A DNA stretch of 64,000 bases from Paenibacillus mendelii (GTDB lineage: Bacteria; Bacillota; Bacilli; Paenibacillales; Paenibacillaceae): NCBI RefSeq assembly GCF_024498075.1, contig NZ_JANHOF010000018.1, forward strand, positions 23,578 to 87,577, given 5' to 3'. A program made the translations under genes and the position numbers. A model generated the notes under the pieces. The model saw only the letters and a program-made list of their open reading frames with translations, was not told the origin of the DNA and did no database searches. Below, in pieces: positions 1 to 9,953 of the stretch (its first letter is position 1; each line of letters starts with the position of its first letter).

Positions 1-2
1 CA

Positions 3-71
3 TTAGTCGTGTTTATCGTCACGCAGCGCAAAGTCATGGAAACGATGGCCCATTCAGGAATTAAAGGATAA
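3..71 (+). CDS. C-terminus of carbohydrate ABC transporter permease (partial)
   Basis: Only the last 22 codons are in the window. They read ...FIVTQRKVMETMAHSGIKG and then TAA. This ending, an aromatic/hydrophobic stretch followed by Q-R/K and a final G-I/L-K-G, is typical of MalG-type (CUT1) sugar permeases such as the two complete permeases downstream. The gene starts before the window. It lies 11 bp upstream of the NHL-repeat gene on the same strand, so it probably belongs to the same transport operon. The assignment rests on a short tail and its context. Confidence 0.6.
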   Translation, partial: LVVFIVTQRKVMETMAHSGIKG

Positions 72-82
72 GGGGGAGCGCT

Positions 83-1564
83 GTGAGAACGAAAGGACGG
101 TTGGGGGTCGTGCTTGCGGTGACAGCAGCGTTACTGCTGACGCTGCCGATGACCGCCTTTGCCGAAATTCCATATGCCGGTTATACGTACAATAACAAAC
201 AGAATTCGGTTCCTTCGATCAATGGTTATGTGTATGCCGATTCGATCGACGGCTTCGAGAGCACGGCTGGCGCTTTTCAAGATATCCAGGATATCTTCAT
301 CGCCAAGGACGATACGCTCTACATCGTGGACAGCGCGAATAACCGGATCATCCATTACGATAAGAACAAGCAGCTGCTCGGAATCATCGGGGATACAGAG
401 GGTAAAGGTCAGCTGAATATGCCAAAGGGCGTATTCGTGACAGATGATGACAAGGTATACGTAGCCGACACCAAAAACAACCGAATCGCGGTGTTTGACA
501 AGGATGGCGAGTTTGTCCGGGAGTTTCTTGATCCTAAGAGCAAGCTGCTGGGCAGCAACTTTATGTACCTGCCATCCAAGGTGATCGTGGACAAGAACGG
601 AAACATGTTTATCGTCTGCGACGGTTTGTACAGGGGGCTGCTGCAGCTGAACGCCAACGGGGAGTTTGCAGGCTTGTTCGGAGCGAACCATGTCGAGTTC
701 AGTCTGACGAAGCTCATATCCAACCTCATCTCAACAGAGGAGCAGAAGAAACAGATCGCAGGCGAGAAGCCGCCGGAGTTTTCCAATCTGTTCTTAAATG
801 AGGAAGGGTTCATCTACACGACAACGCTGGGCATTCGTCAGGAGCAGATTAAACGATTAAGCTCCGTCGGCAAGGACACGTTGAATGAGCAAAGCTCTTT
901 AAAGGATAAGCATTATGGCGACTTTAACATGAGAGGCGGCAGAATGATCTATGAAGCCTTTGTCGATTTGAGCGTAGATCGGCAAGGCTTCATAACCACA
1001 GTCGATCAGACGACAGGAAAATTATTTCAATATGACAGCCTGGGCAATCCGCTGTTCATATTCGGAGGCCTTGGCACACAGAATGGGCTGTTCATTACGC
1101 CAAGCAGCGTTGCGCAGACATCGGACGGCGTCATCTATGTCGCCGATAAATCGCGTAATCGGATCGACCGGTTCCGTATTACGCCGTTCGGAGAGCTCGT
1201 TCATAAAGCGTCGGTGCTTTATGTCGATGGCCTCTATGAGGAAGCGCAGGAGCCGTGGCAGGAAGTGCTGGAGTTAAACGGAAACTTCGATATGGCTTAT
1301 TTTGCAATCGGTAAGTCCTTATATAAGCAGGAGCGTTACAAAGAAGCGATGACCTATTTCAAAACCGCCCGCGCCAGCGATGAATATTCCAAAGCGTTTC
1401 TCGAATACCGCAAAGGCTACATCCAAGATCATTTTGCTGTCCTATTCGCCGGAGTAATTGGGCTTTATATTCTATTTCAGTTGACCAAGATGCTGTACCG
1501 AAGACGAAAGAGAGCGAGAAGGAATGGAAGATTTGTTTCGAAGGCAGAAGGGGGAGAAGCGTAA
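83..1564 (+). CDS. NHL-repeat membrane-anchored extracellular protein
   Basis: 493 residues with a GTG start preceded by GGGGGAG. An N-terminal signal peptide (about residues 1-28, ending TAFA) leads into NHL/beta-propeller units recognisable by repeated LYIVDSANNRI, VYVADTKNNRI and IYVADKSRNRI motifs (residues about 60-150 and 340-360). A TPR-like helical pair follows (about 375-435). One transmembrane helix near residues 450-468 ends in a very basic tail, so the propeller should face outward. The stop overlaps the ATG of the Yip1 gene (TAATG). Genes of this type sit inside sugar ABC operons of Paenibacillus. A role in substrate or surface-polymer sensing is inference only. Confidence 0.75.
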   Translation: MRTKGRLGVVLAVTAALLLTLPMTAFAEIPYAGYTYNNKQNSVPSINGYVYADSIDGFESTAGAFQDIQDIFIAKDDTLYIVDSANNRIIHYDKNKQLLGIIGDTEGKGQLNMPKGVFVTDDDKVYVADTKNNRIAVFDKDGEFVREFLDPKSKLLGSNFMYLPSKVIVDKNGNMFIVCDGLYRGLLQLNANGEFAGLFGANHVEFSLTKLISNLISTEEQKKQIAGEKPPEFSNLFLNEEGFIYTTTLGIRQEQIKRLSSVGKDTLNEQSSLKDKHYGDFNMRGGRMIYEAFVDLSVDRQGFITTVDQTTGKLFQYDSLGNPLFIFGGLGTQNGLFITPSSVAQTSDGVIYVADKSRNRIDRFRITPFGELVHKASVLYVDGLYEEAQEPWQEVLELNGNFDMAYFAIGKSLYKQERYKEAMTYFKTARASDEYSKAFLEYRKGYIQDHFAVLFAGVIGLYILFQLTKMLYRRRKRARRNGRFVSKAEGGEA

Positions 1565-2178
1565 TGGAAACGCTCAAGATGGCGAAAAACATGCTGCTTC
1601 ATCCAATAGACTTTTTCTATGACCTGCAGGATGCCGGGCGTGCGCGCGTCAGCCGTGGATTCATCATGATCGGAGTCGTCATCGTCATCCGGCTGTTGTC
1701 CTTATCGATATCCGGATTCTTGTTTCAACCGAGAGAAGCTTATATGATTTCCCCGTTCACAGAGGCGCTTACCATTCTCATCCTGTGGCTCTCCTGGTCC
1801 ATCGCCAACTGGGGAGTCAGCTCCATGCAGGAGGGGGAGGGCAAATTCAAAGAAATATTGGTCGGGAGCGCATACGCCTTGACCCCCTATATTGTCCTTA
1901 CCATTCCGCTATCGCTGCTCACCAACCTGCTGTCGAAGTCGGAAAAGTCCGTTTATCTGTTTTTCTTCTTCGGCATGATCGTGTGGGTGGCTCTGCTGCT
2001 GCTCATGCAAATTAAAATCTTGCATGACTATGAGCTGCCAAAATTGGTGCTGGTGACATTCTTAACGATCGTGGGGATGCTGATCATCTGGTTCGTCATC
2101 ATTATGGTATACGGTCTGGCTAATCAAGCGGTCAACTTTGCGCTCGGATTAATCAAGGAGATCAACTATCGGATCTAG
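1564..2178 (+). CDS. Yip1-domain multi-pass membrane protein
   Basis: 204 residues, translationally coupled to the preceding NHL gene by a TAATG overlap. The N-terminus (METLKMAKNMLLHPIDFFYDLQ) resembles Yip1-domain proteins. About five hydrophobic helices follow (near residues 33-52, 65-84, 100-120, 132-152 and 164-190). The Yip1 family in Firmicutes is poorly characterised and is often found beside ABC transporters. Position between an NHL protein and a DUF5696 protein in one tight operon suggests a membrane partner of the import system, but no reaction can be assigned. Confidence 0.7.
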   Translation: METLKMAKNMLLHPIDFFYDLQDAGRARVSRGFIMIGVVIVIRLLSLSISGFLFQPREAYMISPFTEALTILILWLSWSIANWGVSSMQEGEGKFKEILVGSAYALTPYIVLTIPLSLLTNLLSKSEKSVYLFFFFGMIVWVALLLLMQIKILHDYELPKLVLVTFLTIVGMLIIWFVIIMVYGLANQAVNFALGLIKEINYRI

Positions 2179-2188
2179 GAGGGATCGA

Positions 2189-4492
2189 ATGAATAAGAGA
2201 TTGGCTTTCGGTTTCGTCCTGGCGGCTGCACTGATTGTTGCGATCATTCCTCTCTTGAGTGCAACCGAAGCCTCTACTGCGGAGCCGCAAAAGCAGGAGA
2301 CGAAGTCAGACTCCAAGGATATGGCTTCGATTGAGGAAGGCGGCAACGTACTGTACGAAAATGCCACGAAAGACAAGACGGAGATTGCCGCCATACCGGT
2401 TGCCGAGAATGAGACGTTCCGAATGTTTGTGGAAGGCAAGGGTCTTGTTTATGTCGTTAACAAGAAGAACGGGAAAGTCTGGTACAGCTATCCCGCAGAT
2501 CGATCCCGATTGAAGGGTTCCCAGAAGGATTTGATCGAAAATCCAGTCATCATCAAATATACGCAAGCAGGGAGTGCGCCTGCCCCCACTTATCCGGGCA
2601 AGGAGGAGGGGAAGGTTACCGCTTCCGAAATCGATGGAGGGGTACGGATCTCCTACGATTTAGCTTCGATCGAATTGAAATTCGCCATCGAGTATCGATT
2701 GACAAGCGATGGGATGACGCTTAAAGTGCCGTTTGGCCTTATCCAAGAAAATGTGAAAAACAGGCTGATCAGCTTGGAGCTGCTTCCCTATTTCGATGCA
2801 GCCCATGCCACAGAGCAAGGCTATCTGTTTATCCCGGATGGATCAGGAGCGTTAATTAACTTCAAAGCAGCTCATTTGAATTATTTCGACCGTTATTCGC
2901 AGCCGGTCTATGGAGGAGATACGGCATTCACCTCCCAGGTTCTGGAACAGTCAGCCAAGATTCCCGCGGGTTACTTGTATCCGAGTCCCAAAGAGAAGAT
3001 CGCTCTTCCGGTATTTGGCATGCAACGCGGTGATCAAGGATATGCAGCGTTCATTACGGAGGGCGATCACGATGCGAGAATTAACGCTTCTCCGTCGGGA
3101 TACCAGAATCAAGATTATTATCGGTCTTCGGTTGAATTCATCTATCGGAATAACGACTCGATCTACATCGGGGATTCCGGAGAAGTCCCGCTAACGCAAG
3201 GGAGGATTATTGAAGGTGACCGTTCCGTAAAGTATGTCTTGCTCGAGGATGAGCAGGTGAGTTATGTCGGTATGGCGCAGGTTTACCGCAGCTATTTGAC
3301 TAATGAACGTGACATTAAGCCGGTAAGCAGCAGCCAGCCGGCATTCCAGCTGAGCTTGTTTGGCGGCGTTAAGCGCGATGAGATGATTGGCTCTACCTTT
3401 ATTACGATGACAACCTTCAAGCAAGCGAGGGAGATCATCGACGTTTTCGCGGGCAGAGGGATTCAATCGATTGAGCTGACCTATGAAGGTTGGTCGATCG
3501 AAGGGATATACGGCAAGCAGCCCAAGCACTTCCCGGCCGAACGAAGCCTGGGAGGGGAGAAGGAGCTTAAGCGTCTGATCGCTTATGCCAAGTCCAAGGG
3601 GGTCAGCATCTATTTAACCGCCAACTATGTGAAGCCGTTTGCCGAGAATGCATCCTTTCGGCCATCGAAAAACGCCGTCCGCGGCATAGGGCGAGAAGTC
3701 ATGTCCCTGTATGATTCGCATCTGGCTACGAGGCAGACGATCCTCAGCCGGGAGTATTACATGATCAAACCGAATTACGTTATCGACAAATACTTGTCGA
3801 AGGAAATCGGCGAGTATACGGAATTGGGGGCTTCAGGCCTCAAATTGGATTACGTAGGGGATTTGCTTTACTCCGATCAGGACTTGAAAAACACGTTCAG
3901 CCGGAAACAAACGATGGGCGCTTGGACGCAGCTGCTCGACTATACGCGCAGTAAAGTCGGCCACGCAGCAGTAGATTACGGGTTTGCCTACACGCTTGGT
4001 CATGTCGACCGGATCGATAACGCGCCGACCGACAGCAGCCACTTCGTCTTCGAGGACGAGACGGTTCCCTTCTATCAGCTCGTCGTAGGCGGACTTGTTC
4101 CGATGAGCGGGGAGCCTAGCAATCTGCGCGATGATGCGGTGAAGGATGCGCTCCGATTAATCGAGTATGGCGTTGCTCCATCCTATTATTTGACGTATGA
4201 GGATACGTCGGAGATTAAGAGGTCGTTATATGCCATGCTGTTTAGTTCGGTCTACAAGGATTGGCTGGACAAAGCCATTGCTGAGTTCGATGGTGCGAAG
4301 CAGCTGTTTCAAGAAATTGCGGGGCAGCCGCTTATCGATCACCGCAAGCTCGAGGATCACGCCTACATGTCGACCTATGCCAATGGAACGCAGGTAATCG
4401 TCAATTACAGCTCTTCTCCTATAACGTATGAGAACCACACGATAGAAGCTTTGCGTTTCGCACTCGTGAAGAAAGGGGACGGCAGAGAATGA
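2189..4492 (+). CDS. DUF5696 domain secreted protein, glycosidase-like
   Basis: 767 residues with RBS GGAGG seven bases before the ATG. There is a signal peptide at residues 1-25. Residues about 50-330 look like a beta-rich N-terminal domain similar to those preceding family-31/66-type glycosidases. Residues about 380-700 look like a TIM-barrel region with STFITMTTF, IELTYEGWS, GLKLDYVGD and AVDYGFAYTLG segments. I recognise this as the DUF5696 family seen in Paenibacillus ABC operons. Its enzymatic activity is unproven. Aspartates in LKLDYVG and VDYG could be catalytic by analogy only. Its TGA overlaps the next permease start (ATGA). Confidence 0.7.
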   Translation: MNKRLAFGFVLAAALIVAIIPLLSATEASTAEPQKQETKSDSKDMASIEEGGNVLYENATKDKTEIAAIPVAENETFRMFVEGKGLVYVVNKKNGKVWYSYPADRSRLKGSQKDLIENPVIIKYTQAGSAPAPTYPGKEEGKVTASEIDGGVRISYDLASIELKFAIEYRLTSDGMTLKVPFGLIQENVKNRLISLELLPYFDAAHATEQGYLFIPDGSGALINFKAAHLNYFDRYSQPVYGGDTAFTSQVLEQSAKIPAGYLYPSPKEKIALPVFGMQRGDQGYAAFITEGDHDARINASPSGYQNQDYYRSSVEFIYRNNDSIYIGDSGEVPLTQGRIIEGDRSVKYVLLEDEQVSYVGMAQVYRSYLTNERDIKPVSSSQPAFQLSLFGGVKRDEMIGSTFITMTTFKQAREIIDVFAGRGIQSIELTYEGWSIEGIYGKQPKHFPAERSLGGEKELKRLIAYAKSKGVSIYLTANYVKPFAENASFRPSKNAVRGIGREVMSLYDSHLATRQTILSREYYMIKPNYVIDKYLSKEIGEYTELGASGLKLDYVGDLLYSDQDLKNTFSRKQTMGAWTQLLDYTRSKVGHAAVDYGFAYTLGHVDRIDNAPTDSSHFVFEDETVPFYQLVVGGLVPMSGEPSNLRDDAVKDALRLIEYGVAPSYYLTYEDTSEIKRSLYAMLFSSVYKDWLDKAIAEFDGAKQLFQEIAGQPLIDHRKLEDHAYMSTYANGTQVIVNYSSSPITYENHTIEALRFALVKKGDGRE

Positions 4493-5364
4493 AGAAGCTT
4501 CGTCTCACAGTTCGAACGAGAAGTTTTGTAGAAGGGTACTTCTTTATCTCATTATGGATTGCCGGGTTCTTTCTCTTTATGGCGGTTCCGCTCGGCCGTT
4601 CGATCTATTACTCCTTTCAGGAATTGAAGATGAACACGGGCCGAATGACAGCAGAATTTGTCGGGCTCGAGCATTACCGGTACGCATTCACCGTGGACAT
4701 TGATTTCATGCCCATATTGATCAGCACGATCAAAACCGTGCTCATCCAAGTGCCTCTGATTCTCATATTCGCCATGTTTTGCGCCCTTCTTCTTAATAAA
4801 CCGATGCGTGGACGGCTGTTCTTTCGCGGGGTGTACTTCCTGCCGGTTATCGTTGCATCGGGTAACTCGCTCAAGAGGCTGACAGAGCAGGGGGCTGCGA
4901 CGCTGCCCATATTCAAGCAATACGACTTATATACCATCATGCTGAATTACATACCGGAGCAGCTGCTCACACCGCTGCTTACGATGATGGATTCGCTCAT
5001 GATCGTGATGTGGGGCTCCGGTGTGCAAATCATTATCTTCATGGCTGGTCTTCAATCGATCCCGGTCTCGCTGTACGAAGCGGCCAAATGTGACGGTGCC
5101 ACGCCGTGGGAGGTCTTCTGGAAAATAACGTTCCCGATGATGATGCCGATGATCTTGGTCAGCACCTTATTCACAATCGTGGATTCGTTCACGAAAGTCG
5201 ACAATCAAATGATCAAGTACAATTGGACCCTGATGTTTAACAAGCTGAGCTTTGGCTATGCATCGGCCATCGGTTGGATCTACTTCGCCTTTGTTTTCTT
5301 GGTCATCTTCATCGTTCTGTTCATGTTCCGAAATACATCCGCTCTGGCGCAGGAAAGGAGGTAA
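4489..5364 (+). CDS. Carbohydrate ABC transporter permease (MalF-type)
   Basis: 291 residues with six hydrophobic helices, the first at about residues 17-38. The EAA loop for contacting the ATPase is clear as EAAKCDGATPWEVFWKITFPMMMP (about residues 197-220). This is the MalF/LplB-like half of a CUT1 importer channel in the membrane. It overlaps the DUF5696 gene by four bases and ends inside the start region of the second permease, so the two halves are cotranslated. No ATPase is encoded nearby, as is common in Firmicutes where a shared MsmX-type ATPase is used (family knowledge). Confidence 0.9.
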   Translation: MKKLRLTVRTRSFVEGYFFISLWIAGFFLFMAVPLGRSIYYSFQELKMNTGRMTAEFVGLEHYRYAFTVDIDFMPILISTIKTVLIQVPLILIFAMFCALLLNKPMRGRLFFRGVYFLPVIVASGNSLKRLTEQGAATLPIFKQYDLYTIMLNYIPEQLLTPLLTMMDSLMIVMWGSGVQIIIFMAGLQSIPVSLYEAAKCDGATPWEVFWKITFPMMMPMILVSTLFTIVDSFTKVDNQMIKYNWTLMFNKLSFGYASAIGWIYFAFVFLVIFIVLFMFRNTSALAQERR

Positions 5365-6365
5365 TGGCGGTGAAGGAAGTGCATAATCCGGCCCTGCAAG
5401 GCGGCCGATTGACCTTATTCCGGTGGATGGGCGCAACAGACTCCTGGCAGAACGCGATGGTCAAACGGGGAAACGAGCTCTTGTGGAAGGTGTTCCGGTA
5501 TGTCGTTGTGTTCAGTCTTGCCTTCGTGTTCATCTATCCGATGCTGTTCTTGGTCAGCCAATCGCTGATGCGGGCGGAGGATATCTCGGATGCGACGGTG
5601 CAGTGGATACCAAAGGGGTTTTCATTGGAGAATTTCATCTTCGCGATTAACGCGATGGGGTATTGGTCGCATCTCAAAAACAGCGTCCTGATGGCATTCG
5701 GAGGCGCATTTCTCCAGCTGATCGGCTGTTCGATCGCCGGCTATGGATTCGCCCGTTACAACTTTCCGGGCTATCGAATTTGGATTTCCTTGCTGCTGCT
5801 TACGTTTCTTGTTCCGCCGCAGTCGATTATCGTACCGCTGTTCCTGTTCTTTAGCGACCTGAACTGGAGAGATACCTATTATCCGTTTCTCGTCCCGGCA
5901 CTGTTCGGGCACGGCTTGCGGGGATCGTTGTTTGTCCTTGTGTTCATGCAGACCTTCCGGGGTCTTCCTCATCAACTGGAGGAGGCGGCAAGAATTGACG
6001 GAGCGGGAGCATTTCGCACATTCGTTTCCGTTATGCTGCCACTTGCCCGCCCCGCGATCTTGGTCGTGTTTCTATTCTCGATCGTATGGCATTGGAACGA
6101 TACCTTCTTCCCGGATTTTTACTTGAATCAGGATAAGGATTATACGCTCAATCAGAAGCTCGGCTATCTGGCCATTACCAATCAAATCGATAGCACGGGT
6201 GAAGAAGCGCAGAAGAGCGATGATGCCATTGCCCAGCTGCCGACCAATTATCAAAAAATAATGGCCGGTGCGCTTATAACCATTTTACCGCTGCTCATTC
6301 TCTATCTGTTTACTCAACGATATTTTGTCGAGAGCGTGGAACGCACCGGAATTGCCGGAGATTAG
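5364..6365 (+). CDS. Carbohydrate ABC transporter permease (MalG-type)
   Basis: 333 residues from ATG 5364. GTG 5370 is an equally good or better start because GGAGG (5357-5361) then has an 8-base spacing. There is a longer than usual hydrophilic N-terminus (about 45 residues), then six helices and the EAA motif EEAARIDGAGAFRTFVSVMLP (about residue 210). An extended loop follows (about 260-300, acidic and polar) before the last helix, and the protein ends VERTGIAGD like other MalG-type permeases. It pairs with the preceding MalF-type permease to form the channel. Confidence 0.9.
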   Translation: MAVKEVHNPALQGGRLTLFRWMGATDSWQNAMVKRGNELLWKVFRYVVVFSLAFVFIYPMLFLVSQSLMRAEDISDATVQWIPKGFSLENFIFAINAMGYWSHLKNSVLMAFGGAFLQLIGCSIAGYGFARYNFPGYRIWISLLLLTFLVPPQSIIVPLFLFFSDLNWRDTYYPFLVPALFGHGLRGSLFVLVFMQTFRGLPHQLEEAARIDGAGAFRTFVSVMLPLARPAILVVFLFSIVWHWNDTFFPDFYLNQDKDYTLNQKLGYLAITNQIDSTGEEAQKSDDAIAQLPTNYQKIMAGALITILPLLILYLFTQRYFVESVERTGIAGD

Positions 6366-6501
6366 TGAAAGGGGGAGGCCCGTGAATCATGATGCATAGG
6401 AAGGGAGGTGATTCGCCCCGCGTTCATCATGGATATCATAACGCTCTGGCATGTAGGGCTTTCATTTGACAAATAAACCATTTATGAAGGAGAGAGTTCG
6501 A

Positions 6502-7602
6502 ATGACAACAACAATTCGTGTAGGGATCATCGGCAGCGGAGGAGTGGCAAGAGCACACGCAGCTAATTACAAAGCGCTTCCCGGAGTGGAGATTATCGGG
6601 GTAGCGGATATTGTTCCCGGCAAGGCTAAGGAGTTTATTGAGGCTTGGCAGCTGGACGGGGCCAAAGCATTCGAGTATCATCTTGATCTGTTGAATGAAG
6701 ACATCGATGCGGTTAGTGTCTGTACGCCTCACGTCGCTCACCATCGCACAACCGTCGATGCGCTTCTCGCGGGTAAACACGTGCTCGTGGAGAAGCCTAT
6801 GTGCTCCTCGCTCGACCAAGCGATCGAAATGGTGGAAGCGGGTAAGAAATCCGGGAAAATCTTGACGGTCGGCTTCCAGCCCCGTTACGACCCTAACCAT
6901 CAAGCGATGAAAGAAATCGTGGACTCGGGGCAGCTCGGCAAGATTTATTATGTACAGACGGGTGCGGGGCGCAGGCGGGGGATGGCCGGCGGAACGTTCA
7001 TCAGCAAAGAGATATCCGGTGCAGGTGCTATATTCGATATCGGCTGCTATTCGCTCGACATGGCACTCAACACGATCGGTTACCCGAAACCGCTGACGGT
7101 ATCGGCCTATACGTCGAATTATTTCGGTACAAACCCGAAATATCACAGCCAATGGGATAAATTTGAAGTCGACGACTTCGGCGTTGCCATGATTCGTCTC
7201 GAGGGCGACATCCTGCTTAACTTCAAAATTTCATGGGCGATGCATGCGGAATCCTTCGGACCGACGCTGTTTCTCGGGACGGACGGCGGATTGGAAGCGA
7301 ACCCTACGGGTCAAACATGGGATAGCCCTGTTGCGAATATGAAGATCTATCACGATATGCTCGGCCATCAGATCACGACCGAGATTCCCGTCAAAGCTCA
7401 TAAGCTGGACGTCTTTCATGAGAAAGTGCGCGATTTTATAGCGGCTATCCGGGAGAATCGTCCTGCTCCGATTCCAGGCGAGCAAATTTTGATCAATCAA
7501 GCGATTCTGGACGGCATTCTCCGTTCTTCTGAACTGGGCAAGGAAGTGGAAGTGCATATCCCTTCCTTCCATTCCGCTAGAGAGGATATGATGAGCAAAT
7601 GA
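6502..7602 (+). CDS. Gfo/Idh/MocA family NAD(P)-dependent oxidoreductase
   Basis: 366 residues. ATG 6502 is chosen because AAGGAGAG lies just upstream; a longer reading from 6466 has no good ribosome site. The Rossmann fold starts at once with RVGIIGSGGVARAHAANY (G-x-G-x-x-A/G). HVLVEKPMCSS carries the EKP signature of the family (about residue 95), and the C-terminal alpha/beta domain includes GAIFDIGCYSLDM. Such enzymes oxidise or epimerise cyclic polyols and sugar acids. The gene overlaps the following isomerase gene by four bases (ATGA), and the pectin-type neighbours suggest a uronic acid or rhamnose-related substrate. The exact substrate is unknown. Confidence 0.9.
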   Translation: MTTTIRVGIIGSGGVARAHAANYKALPGVEIIGVADIVPGKAKEFIEAWQLDGAKAFEYHLDLLNEDIDAVSVCTPHVAHHRTTVDALLAGKHVLVEKPMCSSLDQAIEMVEAGKKSGKILTVGFQPRYDPNHQAMKEIVDSGQLGKIYYVQTGAGRRRGMAGGTFISKEISGAGAIFDIGCYSLDMALNTIGYPKPLTVSAYTSNYFGTNPKYHSQWDKFEVDDFGVAMIRLEGDILLNFKISWAMHAESFGPTLFLGTDGGLEANPTGQTWDSPVANMKIYHDMLGHQITTEIPVKAHKLDVFHEKVRDFIAAIRENRPAPIPGEQILINQAILDGILRSSELGKEVEVHIPSFHSAREDMMSK

Positions 7603-8471
7603 ATTGGAAAATAGGCATGCGCGTCCCAAGAAAAATCGGGGAACAAGGCTTCGACAATACCGCCAAATGGGCTGCAAGCGTCGGACTGGAAGTATTGGAT
7701 GTCGGAGGCCCTCATCTGGCCGAAATGAAGGAAACCTGCGACCGGTACGGTCTCGAAATCGGGTCTGTCGACGCCGATCTTGTCGGTCATCTGCTGAGTG
7801 TAGACGACAGCAAGAGAGAGAATGCGCTCGTCTCCGTCAAGAAGCAGATGGATGACATGGCTTCCATCGGCGCGAGTGTCATGTTCATGTGCCTCGTGCC
7901 TGATGACCGTAAGATGCCCCGCCGTGAAACATTCGCGATCTGGAAGGATACTTTCCCCGAAGTCGTCCGGTATGCGGAGCAGAAGGGCGTGTATATCGCC
8001 ATTAAAGGCTGGCCGGGTCCGGGTCCCGAGCTACCGACGATCGGCTGTACGCCGGAAATGTGGCGCGCGATGTTCGAGGCGATCCCATCCAAGCATTTTG
8101 GCTTAAATTACGATCCTTCGCATCTGGTGTGGCTGCGCATCGACTACTTGCGTGCACTGTCGGAGTTCGGAGAACGGGTCAATCACTGCCACGGTAAGGA
8201 CACCGAGATCTTATACGAAGAGCTGTATGAAAGCGGCGTGATCGCGCCGACCTTCGGCTCGAAATACCATGATTGCGGCGGCTCCTGGCGGTATACGATT
8301 CCCGGTCACGGTATTGTCGAATGGGATAAAATAGCGGTTCGTCTGGATCGCTTCGGCTACCAGGGCTCCGTCTGCATTGAATTGGAAGATCACCGCTTCC
8401 GCGGTACGGCGGAGAACGAACAGCAGGGAATAGTGAAGGCCTACGAGCATCTGGCAAAATACTTTAAGTAA
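7599..8471 (+). CDS. Sugar phosphate isomerase/epimerase (xylose isomerase-like TIM barrel)
   Basis: 290 residues, coupled to the upstream oxidoreductase by ATGA. The AP-endonuclease-2/xylose-isomerase-like barrel is shown by FGLNYDPSHLVW, NHCHGKDTE and IELEDHRF segments, which carry the typical Asp, His and Glu metal ligands, and by PGHGIVEWDKI near residue 228. These enzymes interconvert keto and aldo sugars or epimerise inositol-like compounds in the cytoplasm. Pairing with a Gfo/Idh/MocA dehydrogenase is very common and suggests consecutive steps. Substrate not determinable here. Confidence 0.88.
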   Translation: MNWKIGMRVPRKIGEQGFDNTAKWAASVGLEVLDVGGPHLAEMKETCDRYGLEIGSVDADLVGHLLSVDDSKRENALVSVKKQMDDMASIGASVMFMCLVPDDRKMPRRETFAIWKDTFPEVVRYAEQKGVYIAIKGWPGPGPELPTIGCTPEMWRAMFEAIPSKHFGLNYDPSHLVWLRIDYLRALSEFGERVNHCHGKDTEILYEELYESGVIAPTFGSKYHDCGGSWRYTIPGHGIVEWDKIAVRLDRFGYQGSVCIELEDHRFRGTAENEQQGIVKAYEHLAKYFK

Positions 8472-8561
8472 TTCCGCTGCACACCACCGGATAAGTCGAT
8501 CCCAGCAGCCGTTTTTTCATACTTATGTACCGCATCAATTCCACCCGAAGGAGTGCATATC

Positions 8562-9953
8562 ATGAAAAAAAGTCCAATTCTTCTATTAGCCATGGTACTC
8601 ATATGTTCGCTTCTATTAAACGCCTGCAGCTCAGGCTCAAATACGGGCAACGAACCGGCTAACAAGCCAGCTGACACGCCCACGAATACGACTACGGATG
8701 AGGTCACACCAGCAGAGGGAACGGGTGAAACGGTCGAAGTTAAAGACCCGAAGGATTACTCCGGAACGATTTCGCTGATGACCCCATGGGGAGAGTTTAA
8801 TCCCAAAATCATCGAAGCGTTCAATAAAAAATATCCGAACATCAAAGTGGAATCTGCAGGCGGCGGCGACAATTGGGCGGATAAATTGATGACCTCTTTA
8901 TCGACGGGTACGGGCGCACCGGATGTCGTGCAGGTTCACGAAGTATTCTACGACCGCTTCAAAGCCATTGACGGTCTAGAGGATTTACTCTTGCCCCCGT
9001 ACGATGCCGGCAAGTACAAGAAAGATTTCACCGATAATGTGTGGAGCTTGAGCACCTCGCTCGACAACAAGAGATTGTTTGGATTCCCCTATTATTTGAA
9101 TCCGTATGTCACCTTTTACCGGGCGGATGTGATGGAGGAGAACGGTTATCCATCCGATCCAAAGGAATTAGGCGAATATATCGCGGATCCGGATCAATTT
9201 TTCACGATGGCCAAAACATTAGCTTCGAAAGGGTATGTCTTCTTCCGTTGGCCGGGAGAAATTACCGATATCTCGCATAACGGAACCGGCTTCTACGATC
9301 ATAATCTGAATTATTTGCGGAATACGGAAGAATTCGTTAAGGCGATCGATTATGCGAAGCGTTCCCTGCAGCTTGGATTGCTGACGAACGAGGATATACG
9401 CGGCGAGAAGGCCGACCAGGTTGTCAAGAACGGCAAGCTGGCGATGTATCATAACCCGCCTAGCGCGATTAACTTCCTGCAAGGTCGGGATACGACGAAC
9501 CAATGGCGTGTGACTTCGCTTCCGTTCGGCAACCATCCGGCCAGGGGGATGTCGACCTTCCTCATCCCTTCGCAGAGCAAGAATAAAGAACTGTCGTGGG
9601 AATTCATCAAATTCGTAACGATGGATCAAACCGCGCTCGAGATTTATATGGAGCTTGGCGACTCGGTGCCTGCATTCTTGCCGGCCAGAGATTTCCCGAT
9701 CGTCAAGTCGCTTGAAAATGAATATTTGGGCGGACAAAAAGCGCTCGAATTCTACTTCTCGCAGGTGGATTTAATCAAGAATCCAATCGGATCCCCTTTG
9801 GATTTTGACGCGAACGTCGTATGGAGAGAAGCGCTCTCGGAAGCTTTGACCAAAAACAAGGATTCTCAGACGGCACTGAATGAAATCATGGATGCGATCG
9901 AGAAGAAGGTTTCCGTTCAGAAGCATGATTTGATGAAGCAGCTCGGTCAATGA
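8562..9953 (+). CDS. Extracellular carbohydrate-binding lipoprotein of ABC importer
   Basis: 463 residues from ATG 8562, with GAAGGAG eight bases upstream. A type II signal peptide ends in the lipobox LLLNAC, followed by a Gly/Asn/Pro/Thr-rich linker up to about residue 60. Then comes a family-1 solute-binding fold (SLMTPWGEFNPKIIEAFNKKYPNIKVE, GAPDVVQVHEVFYDRF). It is probably the substrate receptor for the permeases at 4489-6365 although two enzyme genes intervene. Its TGA overlaps the ATG of the GH88/105 gene, which ties uptake to intracellular cleavage. Confidence 0.92.
   Translation: MKKSPILLLAMVLICSLLLNACSSGSNTGNEPANKPADTPTNTTTDEVTPAEGTGETVEVKDPKDYSGTISLMTPWGEFNPKIIEAFNKKYPNIKVESAGGGDNWADKLMTSLSTGTGAPDVVQVHEVFYDRFKAIDGLEDLLLPPYDAGKYKKDFTDNVWSLSTSLDNKRLFGFPYYLNPYVTFYRADVMEENGYPSDPKELGEYIADPDQFFTMAKTLASKGYVFFRWPGEITDISHNGTGFYDHNLNYLRNTEEFVKAIDYAKRSLQLGLLTNEDIRGEKADQVVKNGKLAMYHNPPSAINFLQGRDTTNQWRVTSLPFGNHPARGMSTFLIPSQSKNKELSWEFIKFVTMDQTALEIYMELGDSVPAFLPARDFPIVKSLENEYLGGQKALEFYFSQVDLIKNPIGSPLDFDANVVWREALSEALTKNKDSQTALNEIMDAIEKKVSVQKHDLMKQLGQ

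Noticed and set aside
131..691. 186-codon minus-strand ORF opposite the NHL gene
   Set aside because: It lies wholly within the NHL-repeat gene, has no ribosome site and its translation is not family-like; a shadow frame.
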